A stretch of DNA of 64,000 nucleotides from Atopsyche davidsoni. Its lineage: Eukaryota > Arthropoda > Insecta > Trichoptera > Hydrobiosidae. The notes beneath the pieces are model-generated. The model made no database searches and was not told the origin of the DNA. It saw only the letters and a list, made by a program, of their open reading frames with translations. Positions 43,964-59,100 of the stretch are shown here, piece by piece (positions within the stretch are counted from its first letter, which is position 1; the number at the start of each line of letters is the position of its first letter). The position numbers and the translations under genes were made by a program. The stretch covers positions 434,001-498,000 of the forward strand of contig JAILWY010000028.1 in the NCBI GenBank assembly GCA_022113835.1, given 5' to 3'.

Positions 43964-46900
43964 ATGGGGAAGGCCGAGAAAGGCACTCCCAAGTATATAG
44001 CCAATAAGATAAAGGCTAAGGGTCTGCAGAAGCTGCGATGGTACTGCCAGATGTGCCAGAAGCAATGTCGCGACGAAAACGGATTCAAATGCCATACGAC
44101 GTCCGAATCGCACCAGAGGCAGCTGCTCCTGTTCGCCGATAACGCTCACGAGTACATCGACGAGTTTTCCAGGGAGTTCTCCGACGGATACTGCGAACTG
44201 CTGCGCAGGCAGTTCGGCACGAAGCGAGTCAGCGCGAACAAAGTCTATCAGGATTACATTGCCGACAGGTATGCTATACGCCCAACGTAGCCACACGTAT
44301 CCTAAAGGTTCATTCCGTTTTGGGTAACCCGCCCCGTTGCCCCTAAAGTGTCCTGTTTTCAGAAATCTAGCAACCCACCCTAACAATTCCTTAAATAAGG
44401 CGCGAAAATCATTAAAAAAAATATGGCAAATTCTCTCAAAAGAGAGCGCTTGCTCAATGCGGCCAATACATTTTTCATCCGTGCAAGTTGGTTAGAAACC
44501 CGCTTGTGCTGGTTCATTAGCTTCGTAGTTCAGAGTGTGCGCTTTTTTTTCTACAGAAATCTGACGTATAATTATATCAAAATAACACAAATTACTTGTT
44601 TTATAACTAAATTCTGCAGTTTGGTCCATTAAAATCTTTAAAGTTGTTTGATATATTGTGATGTCCTTATGGTTTTCAAAACGGTATCATGGAATTAAAA
44701 AAAAATTAAATCCGAAGATGTTGTATAAAATGCACGCGTTTTGAGTGCTGTTGTAATGTTGTATAATATACGGTGAAGGCATCATCTATCTGTAAGAAGA
44801 TTGTATTTTCCCTGTGTAATGACGGAGACACTGGTTTCAGGGAGCACCTGCACATGAACGCTACACAGTGGGAGACTCTGACCGACTTCGTGAAGTGGCT
44901 GGGCCGAGAAGGCCGCTGCACCGTGGACGAGACGGAGAAAGGCTGGTTTGTTGCTCACATCGACCGTGACCCCGCTACCATCGCCAGTCAAGAAGCTGCC
45001 GCACGCAAGGGCAAGATGGATAAAGATGATCAGGTCTGACGATTAGGAAGGAGTTCAGTTTTTATATTATAAATTAGGTTCAAAGGAAAACTCTAATAAA
45101 GATTTTCTGTGATTTCTTCACACATATTCAATATTTTATACAGAAAGTACTTGGTGGAATTTGCATTTTATTTAAAAGAAATATTTTTAGTGATTTTCCA
45201 CATTTTATTTGTTGACTGGATAAGTTAAACCAGCATCTGCTGCTTGAAGATGCTATCTTAAGATGTTGGCGAAAGTAATGACATCACTAAAAATATTTAT
45301 TTTAAACAAATTCGTGTATGTCGGAAACCGATGATTGATTGCAAATGTGTCTTCTCACCAGGAACGCATGATGCAGTTCATCGATAAGCAAGTGCGCCAA
45401 GGCAAAGAGGGATCATCAGCACAACAACCCACGTTCACTGAACTGCAACGCTCCAATGAAGACGAGAAGGTCTCCGTCAGCCTCAGACAGCGACTTCAAA
45501 GTAATTTACAAAAGAATCTGAAACAAATAATTTTGAGGCACTGACGGGATTTGATCCCAAATTTCTGGCTTTCAAGACCTGACTTCTTTCACTTGCAAAC
45601 ATTCTTGATTCTATTACAGTAATATGTAAAATTAATAATCAAAAAAAATAATGATTATCTTTTCTCTCTTTTTCAGCGAAGCAACTGTGTATGACGTCCC
45701 TCCGTCTCATCGACAAAAGGAAGTCGGACGATGCGGCCAGCTCCATTGCTTCCACCAAGAAACCAAAGGAGGTCAAAAAGATGTCGGCGTTGGATGAAAT
45801 CCGTGAGATGGAGGAGAGGCGCAAGAAAAAATTTATCAAACCCAAGTGAGTTGGCAGACGCTCATACCTATCATCTCAGCGAGTGGGGTGCCGATCAGCC
45901 TAATGCCTTATTCTTCTTTGAGTTCCTCTAATTTTGTAATGAACAGAAGCGTTACATGTTAAATTTTCAATACACGACACTAGTTTGAATTTTAATAAAA
46001 AAACAATAAGATAACCTGAAAACATAAAGCGTACAGAATCAACCTTTTTCGATTGATTGAAAAATTACAAACTTTACATGCTGTATTTTCCCATCAAAAC
46101 ATTTACAATATTGTACAAGTCTTCAAGGTCAACCATAAGTTGCATTCCAAGTGTTATAGAGAGTGTTCCTTTGCCTTTTCAGTCCCCCGCCACAGGTGGA
46201 ATCGGTCATCACCTTCAACAACTGGCTGACCGAGGGCATCGTGGTCAAGGTCATTACCCAGTCCCTTGGCGAAAAGTACTACAACCAGAAGGGTATTATC
46301 AAGCGCGTCATCGACATCTATGGCGCCGAAGTACAAATGCTTCTCTCTGGAGACAGGCTCAAGCTGGACCAGGTATTGAAATATATTCAATGACTTTAAA
46401 ACCAGACTCGTAGGCCTGTTTCGAGCACACTCGATCAAAGGGAAGAAAGACTCGCTACAAAAAACCTTTCTAATGCGGTTTACTGTGATCTTCAGCAGGA
46501 CAAATGTCACTGGAGACACAGCTGTAATTAATTCTAAATGCTTTGAACTGCTTCAAGCTGCTTTGAGCTGCTTATCCCCTTGAGGTCTACATAGACTATT
46601 TATTCAGATTATCCGAGCTTGGCTTCGAGCACAAAATGACAATTTTTTTTTAGAAATATTGATTTCTCACAACAGTCTGGTTCATTTTGTAATAATTTGA
46701 ATAACAGATATAAAAAGTCAATGGCTAAAAAATTATAACCATTTTTAATAGTGTGTGCCTTTCTAAGGCTTTATTATGTATGACTTTGAAAGGCGAAAGC
46801 TGTTAATTTTTAAAATGATCGTAATTTCCTACCCATCGGCTATTCGTATTTGTAGTTTTAATTTTTCATATGTCCTTAAAATATAGGTCTATGTAATATC

Positions 46901-47104
46901 CTCTTTCTGCCAATGTTGCAGTCTCACCTCGAGACAGTGATTCCGGCCATCGGGCGCACGGTGCGCGTGGTGCTGGGCAAGCGGCGCGGCCAGACCGGAG
47001 AGCTGCTGCGGCTGGAAGACGACAGCTGCCGTGTGGGCTTCGAGAACTCGGGCGAGGCCGTATTCGATTTCAACGAAATCAGCAAGCTGTACGCCGTCAG
47101 CTAG
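43964..47104 (+). CDS. KIN: DNA/RNA-binding protein KIN17, 6 exons
   Basis: Exons: 43964-44268, 44841-45033, 45362-45500, 45677-45845, 46183-46372 and 46922-47104 (392 aa; human KIN17 is 393). The N-terminus MGKAEKGTPKYIANKIKAKG is the conserved KIN17 start. A C2H2 zinc finger uses C28, C31, H44 and H50. The winged-helix KIN17 core follows, with HMNATQWETLTDFVKWLGRE around residues 105-124. A basic linker (residues about 150-265) leads to a tandem KOW/SH3-like C-terminus (VITQSLGEKYYNQKGIIKRV; VRVVLGKRRGQTGELL). All junction phases fit. KIN17 is a nuclear protein for DNA replication, repair and mRNA processing. A hydrophobic small ORF starts 6 nt after its stop. A possible ATTAAA signal is at 47227-47232. 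Confidence 0.95.
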
Positions 47105-47110
47105 CGCCCA

Positions 47111-47197
47111 ATGTGCCTCCGCACAGTGCTCATCTACTTCCTGTTGAACATTGTGCTGTTTGTGACCACCATCACCATATCCAACATCTTTGAGTGA
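47111..47197 (+). CDS. Small hydrophobic ORF (28 aa) directly downstream of KIN17
   Basis: ATG lies 6 nt after the KIN17 TAG; the frame runs 28 codons to TGA at 47195-47197. The peptide begins MCLRTVLIYFLLNIVLF and ends TITISNIFE, a single membrane-spanning segment with a basic residue near the N-terminus. Codons are mostly C- or G-ending (CTC, CTG, ATC, TAC, TTC, ACC), like the KIN17 exon, and the GC-rich composition stops at its TGA, which is what a second coding unit would look like. It would have to be translated from a dicistronic mRNA by reinitiation or from its own transcript. I do not recognise a family. It may be chance sequence in the 3' UTR. Confidence 0.4.
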   Translation: MCLRTVLIYFLLNIVLFVTTITISNIFE

Positions 47198-48700
47198 TGG
47201 GTCTCCGACCAACTTTTAACTGTTCCATTAAATATTATTTCTGTGTCAATATTCTGATAACGTGTGAAACAACCTTGAATGAAAGAAATTTGCATCGAGG
47301 GTTAGATTCAAACCCACACCTCCACACCAAAGAACGTTAATCAATATATGCTAGTGGGGATCCAATATACCTTGTTTTTGCTAGATCTGCGAATCGCAAC
47401 CATATTTAATTTTATTGAAGTATGAATTCAGGAGGTGTGGGCTCGAATCCCGCCTGTGTCAATCAATTACCTGAAAACGCCCTGCTTGTCTACAAAGTTA
47501 TAGACAAACCTTTTTACTGAATCAAATGCGTGGATGACAGACACATCGATGTGGCGTGAATTTGACATTGACATTAACACTGTATAATATAATTTTTTTA
47601 TTTTAGTTTTATAATAAATAAAAATATATTTTAAAAGAGGATTATTTACAGCGCACAGCAAGAAGTCGAAACGTGGTTTATTTGTTTTTTCTGAATTAAT
47701 GAATCATTTATCTGAATTTTTTTTCTTTTCTGTGGTTGTAAAGAAGATGATGCTTGTTTAATGTACTACGATAGAAATGTTTGATTTTGATGGATGGATT
47801 GCAACAAAACACTTTATTGTCATTGTCTTCTTGTCAGTACAATAAATTTGTTAATAACATTTGGATTTCTCTCAAATATGAGAAGTTCTGTAAAAAATTT
47901 CAAGTGCAAAAAACGTTGACAATTGTAAGGAACATCTGGATTTGTATCAAGAATAAGAAAACTGTACTAACATTTGCGAGAGTAAAAAAAAAACGTCGGG
48001 ACTTGTGTCAAATATGAACATATCCTGCAAACATTTTCAACTGGACTCGTTCCAAACAAGAACCAATCCAGAAGAATGTCTGGATTCATCAAATATTGCA
48101 TGTTTTCATGTTAGATTTCATCTTCATCAAAAACATCTGGATTTGTCTCAAGACCCAATCCTGAAGAATATCTATACTCATCAAATATTTAATGTTAGAT
48201 TTCATCTTCATCAAAAACATCTGGATTTGTCTCAAGACCCAATCCTGAAGAATATCTGTACTCTTCAAATATTCCAAATATTTTCAAGTATTTAAAAATG
48301 TCTGTATTCATCTCAAATATATCTTAAAGATATTTTTATCTCAATATGTAATTATTCAATGTTAGCCACATTTAAAAGAACTGTGCCATTAAGTAGCTGT
48401 GTTAACGTAGTATAAAAGAGAGTTAGCATAAATATTTATCTAGCGTAGGTCAATCGATTACACACTTGTATATAAATATTACAAACAGTTTCAAAGTTAC
48501 AATGGTTGTATTGGATACAGCGCCAAGCCACAGTAGGGTCACAAAAAGTTATGAGGATGTTTCTCATCGTTTAATGTGTGAATCGATTGATTACCTGAAA
48601 ACATTATAAATGCATAATACGGTAATGTTACGTTTTCACGTGAAAGCTAATCAAGCAGCCTTAAGACCTGGTTGCTGAGACAGGGTACTGTTGAGCTGCT
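47198..48700. other. Region downstream of KIN17, no known gene
   Basis: Contains two B-box-like, tRNA/SINE-type segments (about 47283-47335 and 47425-47462) and a stretch with degenerate tandem repeats from about 47780 to 48350. No protein family was recognised. Confidence 0.45.
48110..48277 (+). repeat. 84-bp tandem duplication
   Basis: The unit starting gttagatttcatcttcatc at 48110 is repeated at 48194 with few changes. It lies inside a longer degenerate array in which 'catctggattt(g/c)t(c/a)tca' recurs from about 47860 onward. Confidence 0.8.
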
Positions 48701-48716
48701 GCGACGAGCCGCGAGA

Positions 48717-49490
48717 TATAAAATGAAAGATTTACCCGTGGCTTCAGTCAGATGCCGCCCCTCGTCGGCGCGGTAAAACTCTACAGGATTCAAGAAATCG
48801 TTGGCATCTCTTGTTTGGAAACGTTTAAAAATAAATCATATTGTAATATCCGGAAAAGGTGTATTGAACTCTCAGGAGACGATGTTTCTGATTCTATTGT
48901 AAATTTAAAGTATATACATTTGTGTATCAACTTTTACGATACCATATATTTTATAATAAAAAAATTGTAGTATTTCATAGAAATTGACTGTACGTATATT
49001 TTTGGATAACTTCTTGTAATAGGTTTCTATTAGATGACTAAAGTCTCCTCTTTTGCAAACAATCGAACTTATCTGTGTAGTAAATTAATGTAACGTGTTC
49101 TGCAGTTCTGTGTCAAGACACCGGCAGGTTTGGTTCGACATACCGAGAGCTTAGCTGCGATGGAAATCTCTAACCGGAATCAAGTTCATTGTGAGATTTA
49201 AAGACCGGTATTTTGGGATGAGTGGAGCCCGGGGGCCGAGACTCTCAGGGCATATTTGAAAGATTTGTGATAAAATAGACTGCGATTTGTGGTTCTGGCA
49301 TCACCGACACGCTGTGGAAACTAAGCTTTTTCTATTCTTGTCGATTTATGTTCTGTGCGTGTTAGAATCACACCGTTGATCACTGTTATAGACCTAGTGA
49401 CTTTTTTTTGCTACAGTGTGAACTAGCTTTCCAAGCAAGAATGTTGTTGTGTCATTAAACTAGTTTCCATGACGTGTTAGCGCTATAATA
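48717..49490 (+). promoter_or_regulatory. Orphan TATA/initiator core promoter with candidate short transcript
   Basis: TATAAAA at 48717-48723 is followed about 28 nt later by TCAGT, the arthropod initiator, at about 48745. A GC-rich start (ATGCCGCCCCTCGTCGGCGCG) then leads into a possible donor (gcg|gtaaaa). A good acceptor (gtgttctgcag) near 49104 precedes an open stretch ending at TAA 49199-49201, and AATAAA follows at about 49485. No product is recognised. The gene model is speculative, but the promoter geometry is textbook. Confidence 0.35.
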
Positions 49491-49769
49491 AATGCGCCTA
49501 TAGATCATAGTCAATGTTGCTACAGATACTTTTAGTTTATTTTAATGTTCACGCTACATTCCTTGTCTTCTCCACGCCATTAAATCTGAAATTATAAATC
49601 TAACAGTTGACCTGATAAAGTCGTATTAATATTAAAACTAGAGCGCTACCTAGCAGCGCTAAACAAACTGTGTACTCAAATAGTGAATTGAAAATGTTAT
49701 TTATGCTAAAAAATGTTGTGAAGAACTGATGTAAAATAAATGAAAATATATAAATATTTATAGATATAT

Positions 49770-49898
49770 TAGTGGCATGCGGTGACTTTAAAATGTGTGC
49801 AAGCAGTTTTAAAATATAATCATCAGTATACACACATGTTTAAATTGCTGTAAACATATTTGAAAGCAAGTAGTGCTTGTGTGGACCGCACGCCACTG
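49770..49898. mobile_element. MITE with cagtggcgtgcgg ends
   Basis: Ends tagtggcatgcggt / accgcacgccactg, 129 bp; same terminal family as 27347-27563. Flanking duplication is not clear. Confidence 0.55.
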
Positions 49899-51028
49899 AT
49901 AGAAGAACTGTACCAATTTAATTTCACCTGATCATGTCCTGTCCCCAGATCGATAATTTTTTTTTAACTTTAATTATTTTCAATTTCTGTATTTGATTGG
50001 TGCACGAGTAAGCTCTCAGAGGCAATTGCCGCTGCGCCTTCAGTGGCGCTCTCGCCTTGTACACACGGAACTCGCAGAAGGCCTGCGTCAGAAAATTCTG
50101 GTTCAGGCATATTATCTCTTTGAACGGTTTATATTTTGAACACTTGAAAAACTTATTTCTTCACCCAGCTACGGATGCGGAAACATTTGGTTTGGCAAGC
50201 AAGCGAACCGACAACTGGAACACGGTGCCACGAAGATGACATCACATCATACATCCGATAGGTTTGCGTTGAAACAAATATAATTTTTTAATATTTATTT
50301 GTGTATGGTTCCCGTTGTAGTTTTTCATGTAAGTTGCTTACCAAGAAGATGCTTATTAGACGAGAACGAATCATTTTACTTTTATAAAGTTTGAGACTTA
50401 CTGTCGAGTGAATAAAAAAATATTCCCATTTGTATACTTATTCAGAATATATACTGCTCACTGAGAAGATACAAGTAATTATTAATGTTATGTATTTTTA
50501 AATTGATTTTGCTTTTAAGCATTACAACCTTCGTGTTGTTCCGGTCGGCTCTTTACGAAAAGCAGAGATATACAATAAAAACACACCGTTTATTACAAAC
50601 AACTTTTAATTACATAAAAATGTACATACAATGAAATCGAATATTATTTATTTACACCGGCAGTCGAGAAGCGGTTCTCTAAGTCACCCGAACCACTAAC
50701 CCACACAATGAACTTGTTTATTGGCGATGAACACTATAAATAATATACGCATCTTATTAAAAAAAAATAATGTTGCTAAAATAGTTGCAACGGTCCAGCT
50801 AACACGCTCGTGCTTCGGAAATCCGAACCAGCCCCAAAGACGGCACAATTCAAATCAACATTGTATGGGAAAATGGTTTGAGTGACTTCAAGACCCATCT
50901 CGTATATATATATATCTTAATATAAGTTTTATTTACAAACAAATATCTTAAAAAATATCATATCAATACATATCATTACATTTAATGACTGTCCGATTCT
51001 GGACTATTGTATGTTAAAAATTATACAG

Positions 51029-51147
51029 TGCGTCACTAAAAAGCATTTACTCTGATGCAATCATGATAGTTACTGTTGTTTGATAGGTCAGATAATATTA
51101 AGGTGAAATTTCTGACCTATCGGACAAATAAATGTTTCTTTAGCGAC
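51029..51147. mobile_element. Short MITE with atttactctgatgca ends
   Basis: Inverted ends cactaaaaagcatttactctga / aaataaatgtttctttagcga. A related copy with the same ends is at 62917-63116. Confidence 0.5.
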
Positions 51148-51714
51148 GGGCGTATCGATGGAATCTTAAATAAATAACAGCAGGTATATGGTACAAAAGA
51201 AGAAAGAAATAAATATATACAAAAGACTGTACAAAACATTGGTCAATTGGAAGAAAAAACTTATGTTTATAGCGAGTCAGTGCTGAGCGTCAAGGCGATT
51301 CTTTATTTCTGATGACGGTCATCGATTTCATCCGAGGAAGCGTGCGAAACGAACCACGGCATCGACAATATGTTTTCGGGCTGATTACGTGCATGAAATG
51401 GCAAGAAAAATATTTTCAGGATACAGATGGAATTCGAACTCACACTTTCAAGTCTTAAATCCTTTCGACCACTCCGACCCTAAAATTTCGATTGGTTTGT
51501 ACAATTTTTCTCATCGCTTTTGTTAGTATTAATATTAATGTACATATTTTCAAATGCTTTTATTATTCGTGGAAACATTAACTAATTTACAGGCGATTGG
51601 GCATCCAAAATATCTGCAACTCTTCACCCTGGACTGTTCGAATGGTACCACAAATTTCCGGCGTCAATGTAAAAAAATCTATAAAGTTGACGCAACCAAT
51701 TACAATATTTTAAA

Positions 51715-51860
51715 TATAACAAAATACTTGAGTGATTTTTCTACATGTTAATTTTTATTGGTGACCGGTTTCACCAACCTTTCACGTTCAAGTATTTTAT
51801 TATATATAAAATATTAAAATGAAATTCCATCAAGTACTCTTGTCAAAAATATTGAATATT
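51715..51860 (-). repeat. Unclassified dispersed repeat copy
   Basis: Minus-oriented copy of the family at 18830-19075: tttattggtgaccggtttcaccaacctttcacgtt, then 'ccatcaagtactctt'. Confidence 0.6.
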
Positions 51861-53126
51861 TGCGACCAATTATGTAAATATTTATTCAACTGCTTAAATA
51901 CAGCAAATAAATATTGTGACAAAATTGTCTTCCGAGATTTAGGCGGCAGTTGTATTGAAGGTTTCATTGGGTTTCTGCACACCGTCACGATCTCGCGTGA
52001 CCTTGACATCAGCTAGCCAAACAAAGGTAGCGGATCTTTCTCCTCGACTTGCTCTGCGATGTATCGCATGTGGCCGTTCCTGCTGACCGTCGGTACCGAA
52101 TGGAACCGCCTGTGTCTAAAGCAGTTGTCTCCAATTTCTTCACGAGGATACAGAGGTGGTCGCGAGTGCCCAGAATACTGGATCACGGAGAGGTGCGCTT
52201 AAATTAACATCTTGACAATTCATTTCATTCGTTCCAGTGATAGGAGCCGAAACGATGGAACCCAACAACCAAAAGCATATTTTTATAAATATTACACCTA
52301 TGGCAATGATCAAATATGTTGAGGACTTTCCGAACACAGCTAGCTGCTCTGCCGCAGGCAATTTTCATTGCAACTAATTTTGCAACTTTCATTGCAACAA
52401 TTGCTTTGATTTTGCACTTGTAAATTTTCCATATATTGTTATTTATAAATGTACTGCCAGAATCATTTGTTAAAAAATATTTAAATTAAATTAACCAGGC
52501 CAGCTGAGTTAGCATAGCAAATTGCAGGGAGTATTGGGTGACTGTTAACCAGGTATAGCTAGAATAGGAGACGATCTTTTTTGGATCAGGTTACGTTAGG
52601 TTATACAGAATATAAATATATCAATTATTGCAGTTTTGAATTGGTGTGTAACCTTTTCCTGAATTATTCTATTATACAATTATCCAAAGCCTGTCTTAAG
52701 GTATATTACAAAAATATATCGCAGGAAGCAAGGGAATTCTATGCCATTTTGGGCCACAACACAACGACCCGACAGTAAGCACGCTTTCGACGACTTAACG
52801 CAGCACTGGTTCGAAGGAGAAAAATGTATTTCTCTCTCAAATAAAAAAAAAAACTAGCTTTGCTAACCGTTTGCTGTAGTTCCCCAAAAAAAATGGCCAA
52901 CGACACTGCATTGAAGACGAAGTTGCAACGTGGCGAAGCACAAATTTTATAAGACACCACCAGTCACTCCGTATCATGCGTTTTGCATATATTTTTTTAA
53001 CTACACACGTCCGATAAAATCTAGTCAATAAATTACCATAGGAATCACAAAGAAGGAGCTATCTTATCGGAACACAGTTCCGACAAAACGGTACCGTGAG
53101 TGGTAAGGTGTCATGTCTGGAGAGCT

Positions 53127-55122
<1,996 letters not shown>

Positions 55123-56166
55123 CTTCGGAGTTGTTGACTCAGTCTTTATCGATTTTCGACGACTTTTTAGGTTATGCTGTCAGTTGACAGCCGCGCAGGT
55201 TGGCCAGTCTGGCTTCTGCACAAAACACGGATCGAGAGAACTCTTTTAATCAATACAAACTCTTTAAATCAATACAAAATCCTTTATTGTTTCTAAAAGT
55301 TATCAAACACAACACAAAAATCATTATATTTTGTTAAAAAATTTGTTTGAAAAGAAAAATTTTCATGTGAAATTTTTTAAAATATAACAATCAATTGACA
55401 TTTTATAGCCATCAGTTTAACAATAAGATTTTATGTCTATGCTTAATTAGTTTTTTGTTTTTAATAAATGTAGATATCAAAACATTTTTTACGATTTTTT
55501 GAAGTTATAGTATTTGTTTTTTTTTCAGCAAATTATCTAGGAAATTCAAGAAAGAACGCTATTTGGGTCATTGGCTGTGAGTTGGGAGTACTGCCAAATT
55601 AATAAAGACTGACCCTGATAAAAATATATTCAGTGAAATAATCACAAACCTCTTCCGAAGAGAGACACCCAAAGGAAAAGAATATTGTTTTAATAAAATA
55701 CATTTAAAACGTTTTAAAAACTGAAAGATTGGTTTTTTTACGGCAGTGACTATAAAATGTTTCTGTCTATAAATAAGAATTTTACACGCACAGTAATTTG
55801 ACAAATGAAATCATAAGTCGAGCATCGTTTTCGATCAGTTTAAATGGTTTGATTTTAGTGACACAAATCAAAATATTAAAATTAAAAAATTAACAACAGC
55901 TGGCTGTTGATGTGCGTTAGCCTTAGCATAAAAAAAATATGCCACTCTGGCGGGTGGCAATAACGGTATTTTCATTTATTTTTATCACTTGGCAAGCCCC
56001 GAGTACTGTCAGACTTTGACATCTTAATTGTTGACGTTTTGTTTTCATATTCTTATCTCGTTTATTATTTACATCCTTAACAAATGCTATCTAAGCAATA
56101 TCTAAGATGCGAGTTAAAGTTGTTGCCATATTTTGTTTATACGATCGTTGAGCGGGAGCGTTGAAA
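55123..56166. promoter_or_regulatory. Divergent TEX261/CCDC186 intergenic region
   Basis: About 1 kb between head-to-head start codons; should hold both promoters and 5' UTRs. AT-rich, with no clear TATA or initiator pair and no coding region recognised. Confidence 0.4.
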
Positions 56167-59100
56167 ATGACTGAATCCGTAAAGGATGTTGCAGAACATA
56201 TTGATAAGAAAATCACAGATAACATCGAGGACACTATCCCCAAAGAAGAGGCCTCTAGTAGCAAAGAGGAAATTATAGTGATATCCAAGGAGAATGATTC
56301 CCGGTTAGTGGTAAATATAGAAAATATCCTTTCAGATTTGAAGCACATTGACACTGGGCAGGTGGTCGGTGACAGTTGCCTGTCACTTCTCAATTCAGAA
56401 CAACGAGAATATAGCGAGGCTTATTTAGATGAGCCGCTTTCTAAAATCCAGGAAAATAACTCTACAAACTCTTTATCAGAAAACCCTTTGAATTTAGGCT
56501 TACCTCATGACCATAAGCCTGGGAATCCCACAGAAATTAAAAAAATTGGATCTGTCGATAATATTAGTCGATCTACTGAAGAGTATTTGTACAATAAACA
56601 GGAAAACTCGGAGGTCTTTAGTGACGTGTACGACAGCAGTCATAGCGATCGTTTGAGAAGGAATTCTCTTCCAGAAAATAGTTGTAATGCCATTTCAACT
56701 GATAAACTAGATACCTTGTCAGTGGGAAATTTTGAGTGCGGTGATCACTTTTCAAAAAACTCTGCTCCTCCGAGGGTTGCACCGTCATTGCATTCCGAGA
56801 GAAGAAATATAGCGCCCGACCTGAAGAACCTTTCTCATGTTGTCAAAAATGTGCACGGCCTGTTCTCAAATTTAGGAGGCAGTCTCAAAAGTGCGTACAA
56901 GCCTATGGAGAAAAACATTGGCGACATGATGCTGGCAACGCAGAAAAACTTTACGAGAAACGGGTACCTGTTGAAAAACGGAGACTCTAAAAATATTCAG
57001 AGCAACAAAAGTGCTGTTGAAAATATAAGCAAATATAGCACCTTGCGGCTCTCCAGTGAAAATGTAGATCTAGACAGTTGCGTTTTTAGTAAATGCGATA
57101 AGTTCACAACAAACGAAACGAAAGAAATAAAGAACGGCAGCACTGATAGGGAAAAGACACATTTCGAATATGAAACATATTCAGAAAAAAATAATCAGCT
57201 GACTTCAATAAGTGAGAATAAACAAAAGTTTAACAGTAAATCCGGTGATATCTATGAAGTAAATGATAAAATCTCAAATGTAAGCCCTGACATTTGCAAT
57301 TTAAAATCAAAAGAATACGATGAACGTAGACCATTAAAAATAAAAGAAGAATGTGAGAATTTAAAAAGAAATACCTTTGAAGATATTTCACCTATCAAAG
57401 AGAACAAAAATGGGGAAGTTGATAACGTCAGAAACTCCCCAGATGGGCAGGTCGATGGTAGTTCGTCGGTAAACGACGATGCCGACATTACTACTATATT
57501 GGAACGAGCAATTTTGGAGCAGAACCAACAGTTGGAGGTATTAAAGGGGGCTCTTCAAGAAAAGGACTCCCTGAAGAAAGATCTGGAAGTCAGAATACAG
57601 ACAGTGAGTTCACTTTTGTTATTATTTATTTAAACCGTTTGTGTTGACACATTTTATCCAATCAGAGGGGAATAATAAAATATTTTATAGTAAAGATTAA
57701 CATATGAAATTTAATCTAAATCTTGTGGTTATCGCAGCCCAGTACTCCGGCCGTTTTGACTACCGTGGCCCTGCAACAGTGGCAGGATTTTTTTGATATT
57801 TTGATTAACGAAGATACTAACAATTGATTACAGAATTAAATCGAACCGTGTTGATGATATCATTATTTTTTTTAATCTAAAAACATATGTTATTAGATTA
57901 AAAACATGGTTAATTTTTAAAGGATTATTATCATCTCATTGTTATTCGTCTAATTAAATGAATGATTAATGATATTGTCAATGGTTACAAGCACGTTTTG
58001 AAAAATTCAAAAACACCTTGCGGTCCGGTGGTTAGCGTGCTTGCTTGGTGAGGTCCCGTGTTCTCAAAATTGGACGGAGTAAATTTTTTTTTAATTTGAA
58101 TTTTTCAGCTCATAAAACAACTGGAATCTCTTGCCAAGGAGCGCGATGCCAGTGTGATGCGCTACGCCGTGTCAGAGCGCGGCGCCCTGGAAGCGATGCG
58201 TGCTCGCGACGCGGCCATCGCCACGGAGAAAGAGGCCAAGACTGAGGCTGGGCTGCTCAGCCAAAGACTCCGAGCAGCCCACGCTGATCGCACCAGGATA
58301 TGTACCATGTTCCATGATAAGGTATGGAGGTAGTAAGTAGTATTAAAGTCAAAACTATTTTACTTTGTGATCTTCATTTTATACGCACTTTTAGTTTTTA
58401 CTTTATAATTTCCAACAAGTGCTTACTGTAAACATGCTATCAGTTTTTAATTTGTGATCTCCACGAGGTATATTTTGTATATACACTTCTAATTTTCACA
58501 TTTTTATCTCTGTTGATTATATATACCGATGATAGCTAATTTATATTTATAACCCCATATGGATTTATCGTGCAAAAAAGAAAAAATCCTCAAACACTGT
58601 AAGATTCGAATACGCAACTCCTGTTTATCATGACGCTCTGTTACTGAATGAGAAAACATATTGCTGATGCGCTTTGTTGTATTCCTCAGGCTGACGAAGT
58701 AACGGCAGCACAGAAAGAAGCAGCGCGCTTCAAGGAAGAACTCGCAGCGTGTGAAGTGAAACTCAAATGGGCCCATGCGAAGCTAGCCTCGGAGTCTGAA
58801 GCCCTGAAAGAGGCAGATCGGCTCAGCCTAGTGCCGTCACCAGCGGACTCCGCAATGCTAAAAGAGAAGGAGGCAGCGGTGATCATGGCCACACACGAGA
58901 AGGAGCGCAGCGAGGCACGCTGCAGAACCTTGTTTGCCGAAAATGAGAAACTGAAAGCTGCCGTTGTTATTTATGAAGATGAATCTCGAGAACTGCATGC
59001 ACAGGTTGCATTAATATTATTTTATGGCGTGCATTGCATATAAAATCTAATATAGTAATTTTATCCAACGCATCTTCTCTCCTCTTGAAATTCTGATGCT

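Larger units (their letters stand above)
49899..53126. other. Repeat-rich region downstream of TEX261, no known gene
   Basis: Contains a MITE, a B-box-like segment near 51425-51480, an unclassified repeat copy and AT-rich DNA. The TEX261 3' UTR must begin at its right edge; a minus-strand AATAAA near 50590 is a distant possible end. A GC-rich patch at about 50030-50110 is open on the minus strand but has no recognisable product. Confidence 0.45.

Noticed and set aside
50030..50110. GC-rich minus-strand patch that can be read as QNFLTQAFCEFRVYKARA
   Set aside because: It has a weak acceptor, no matching donor or partner exon and no recognisable family.
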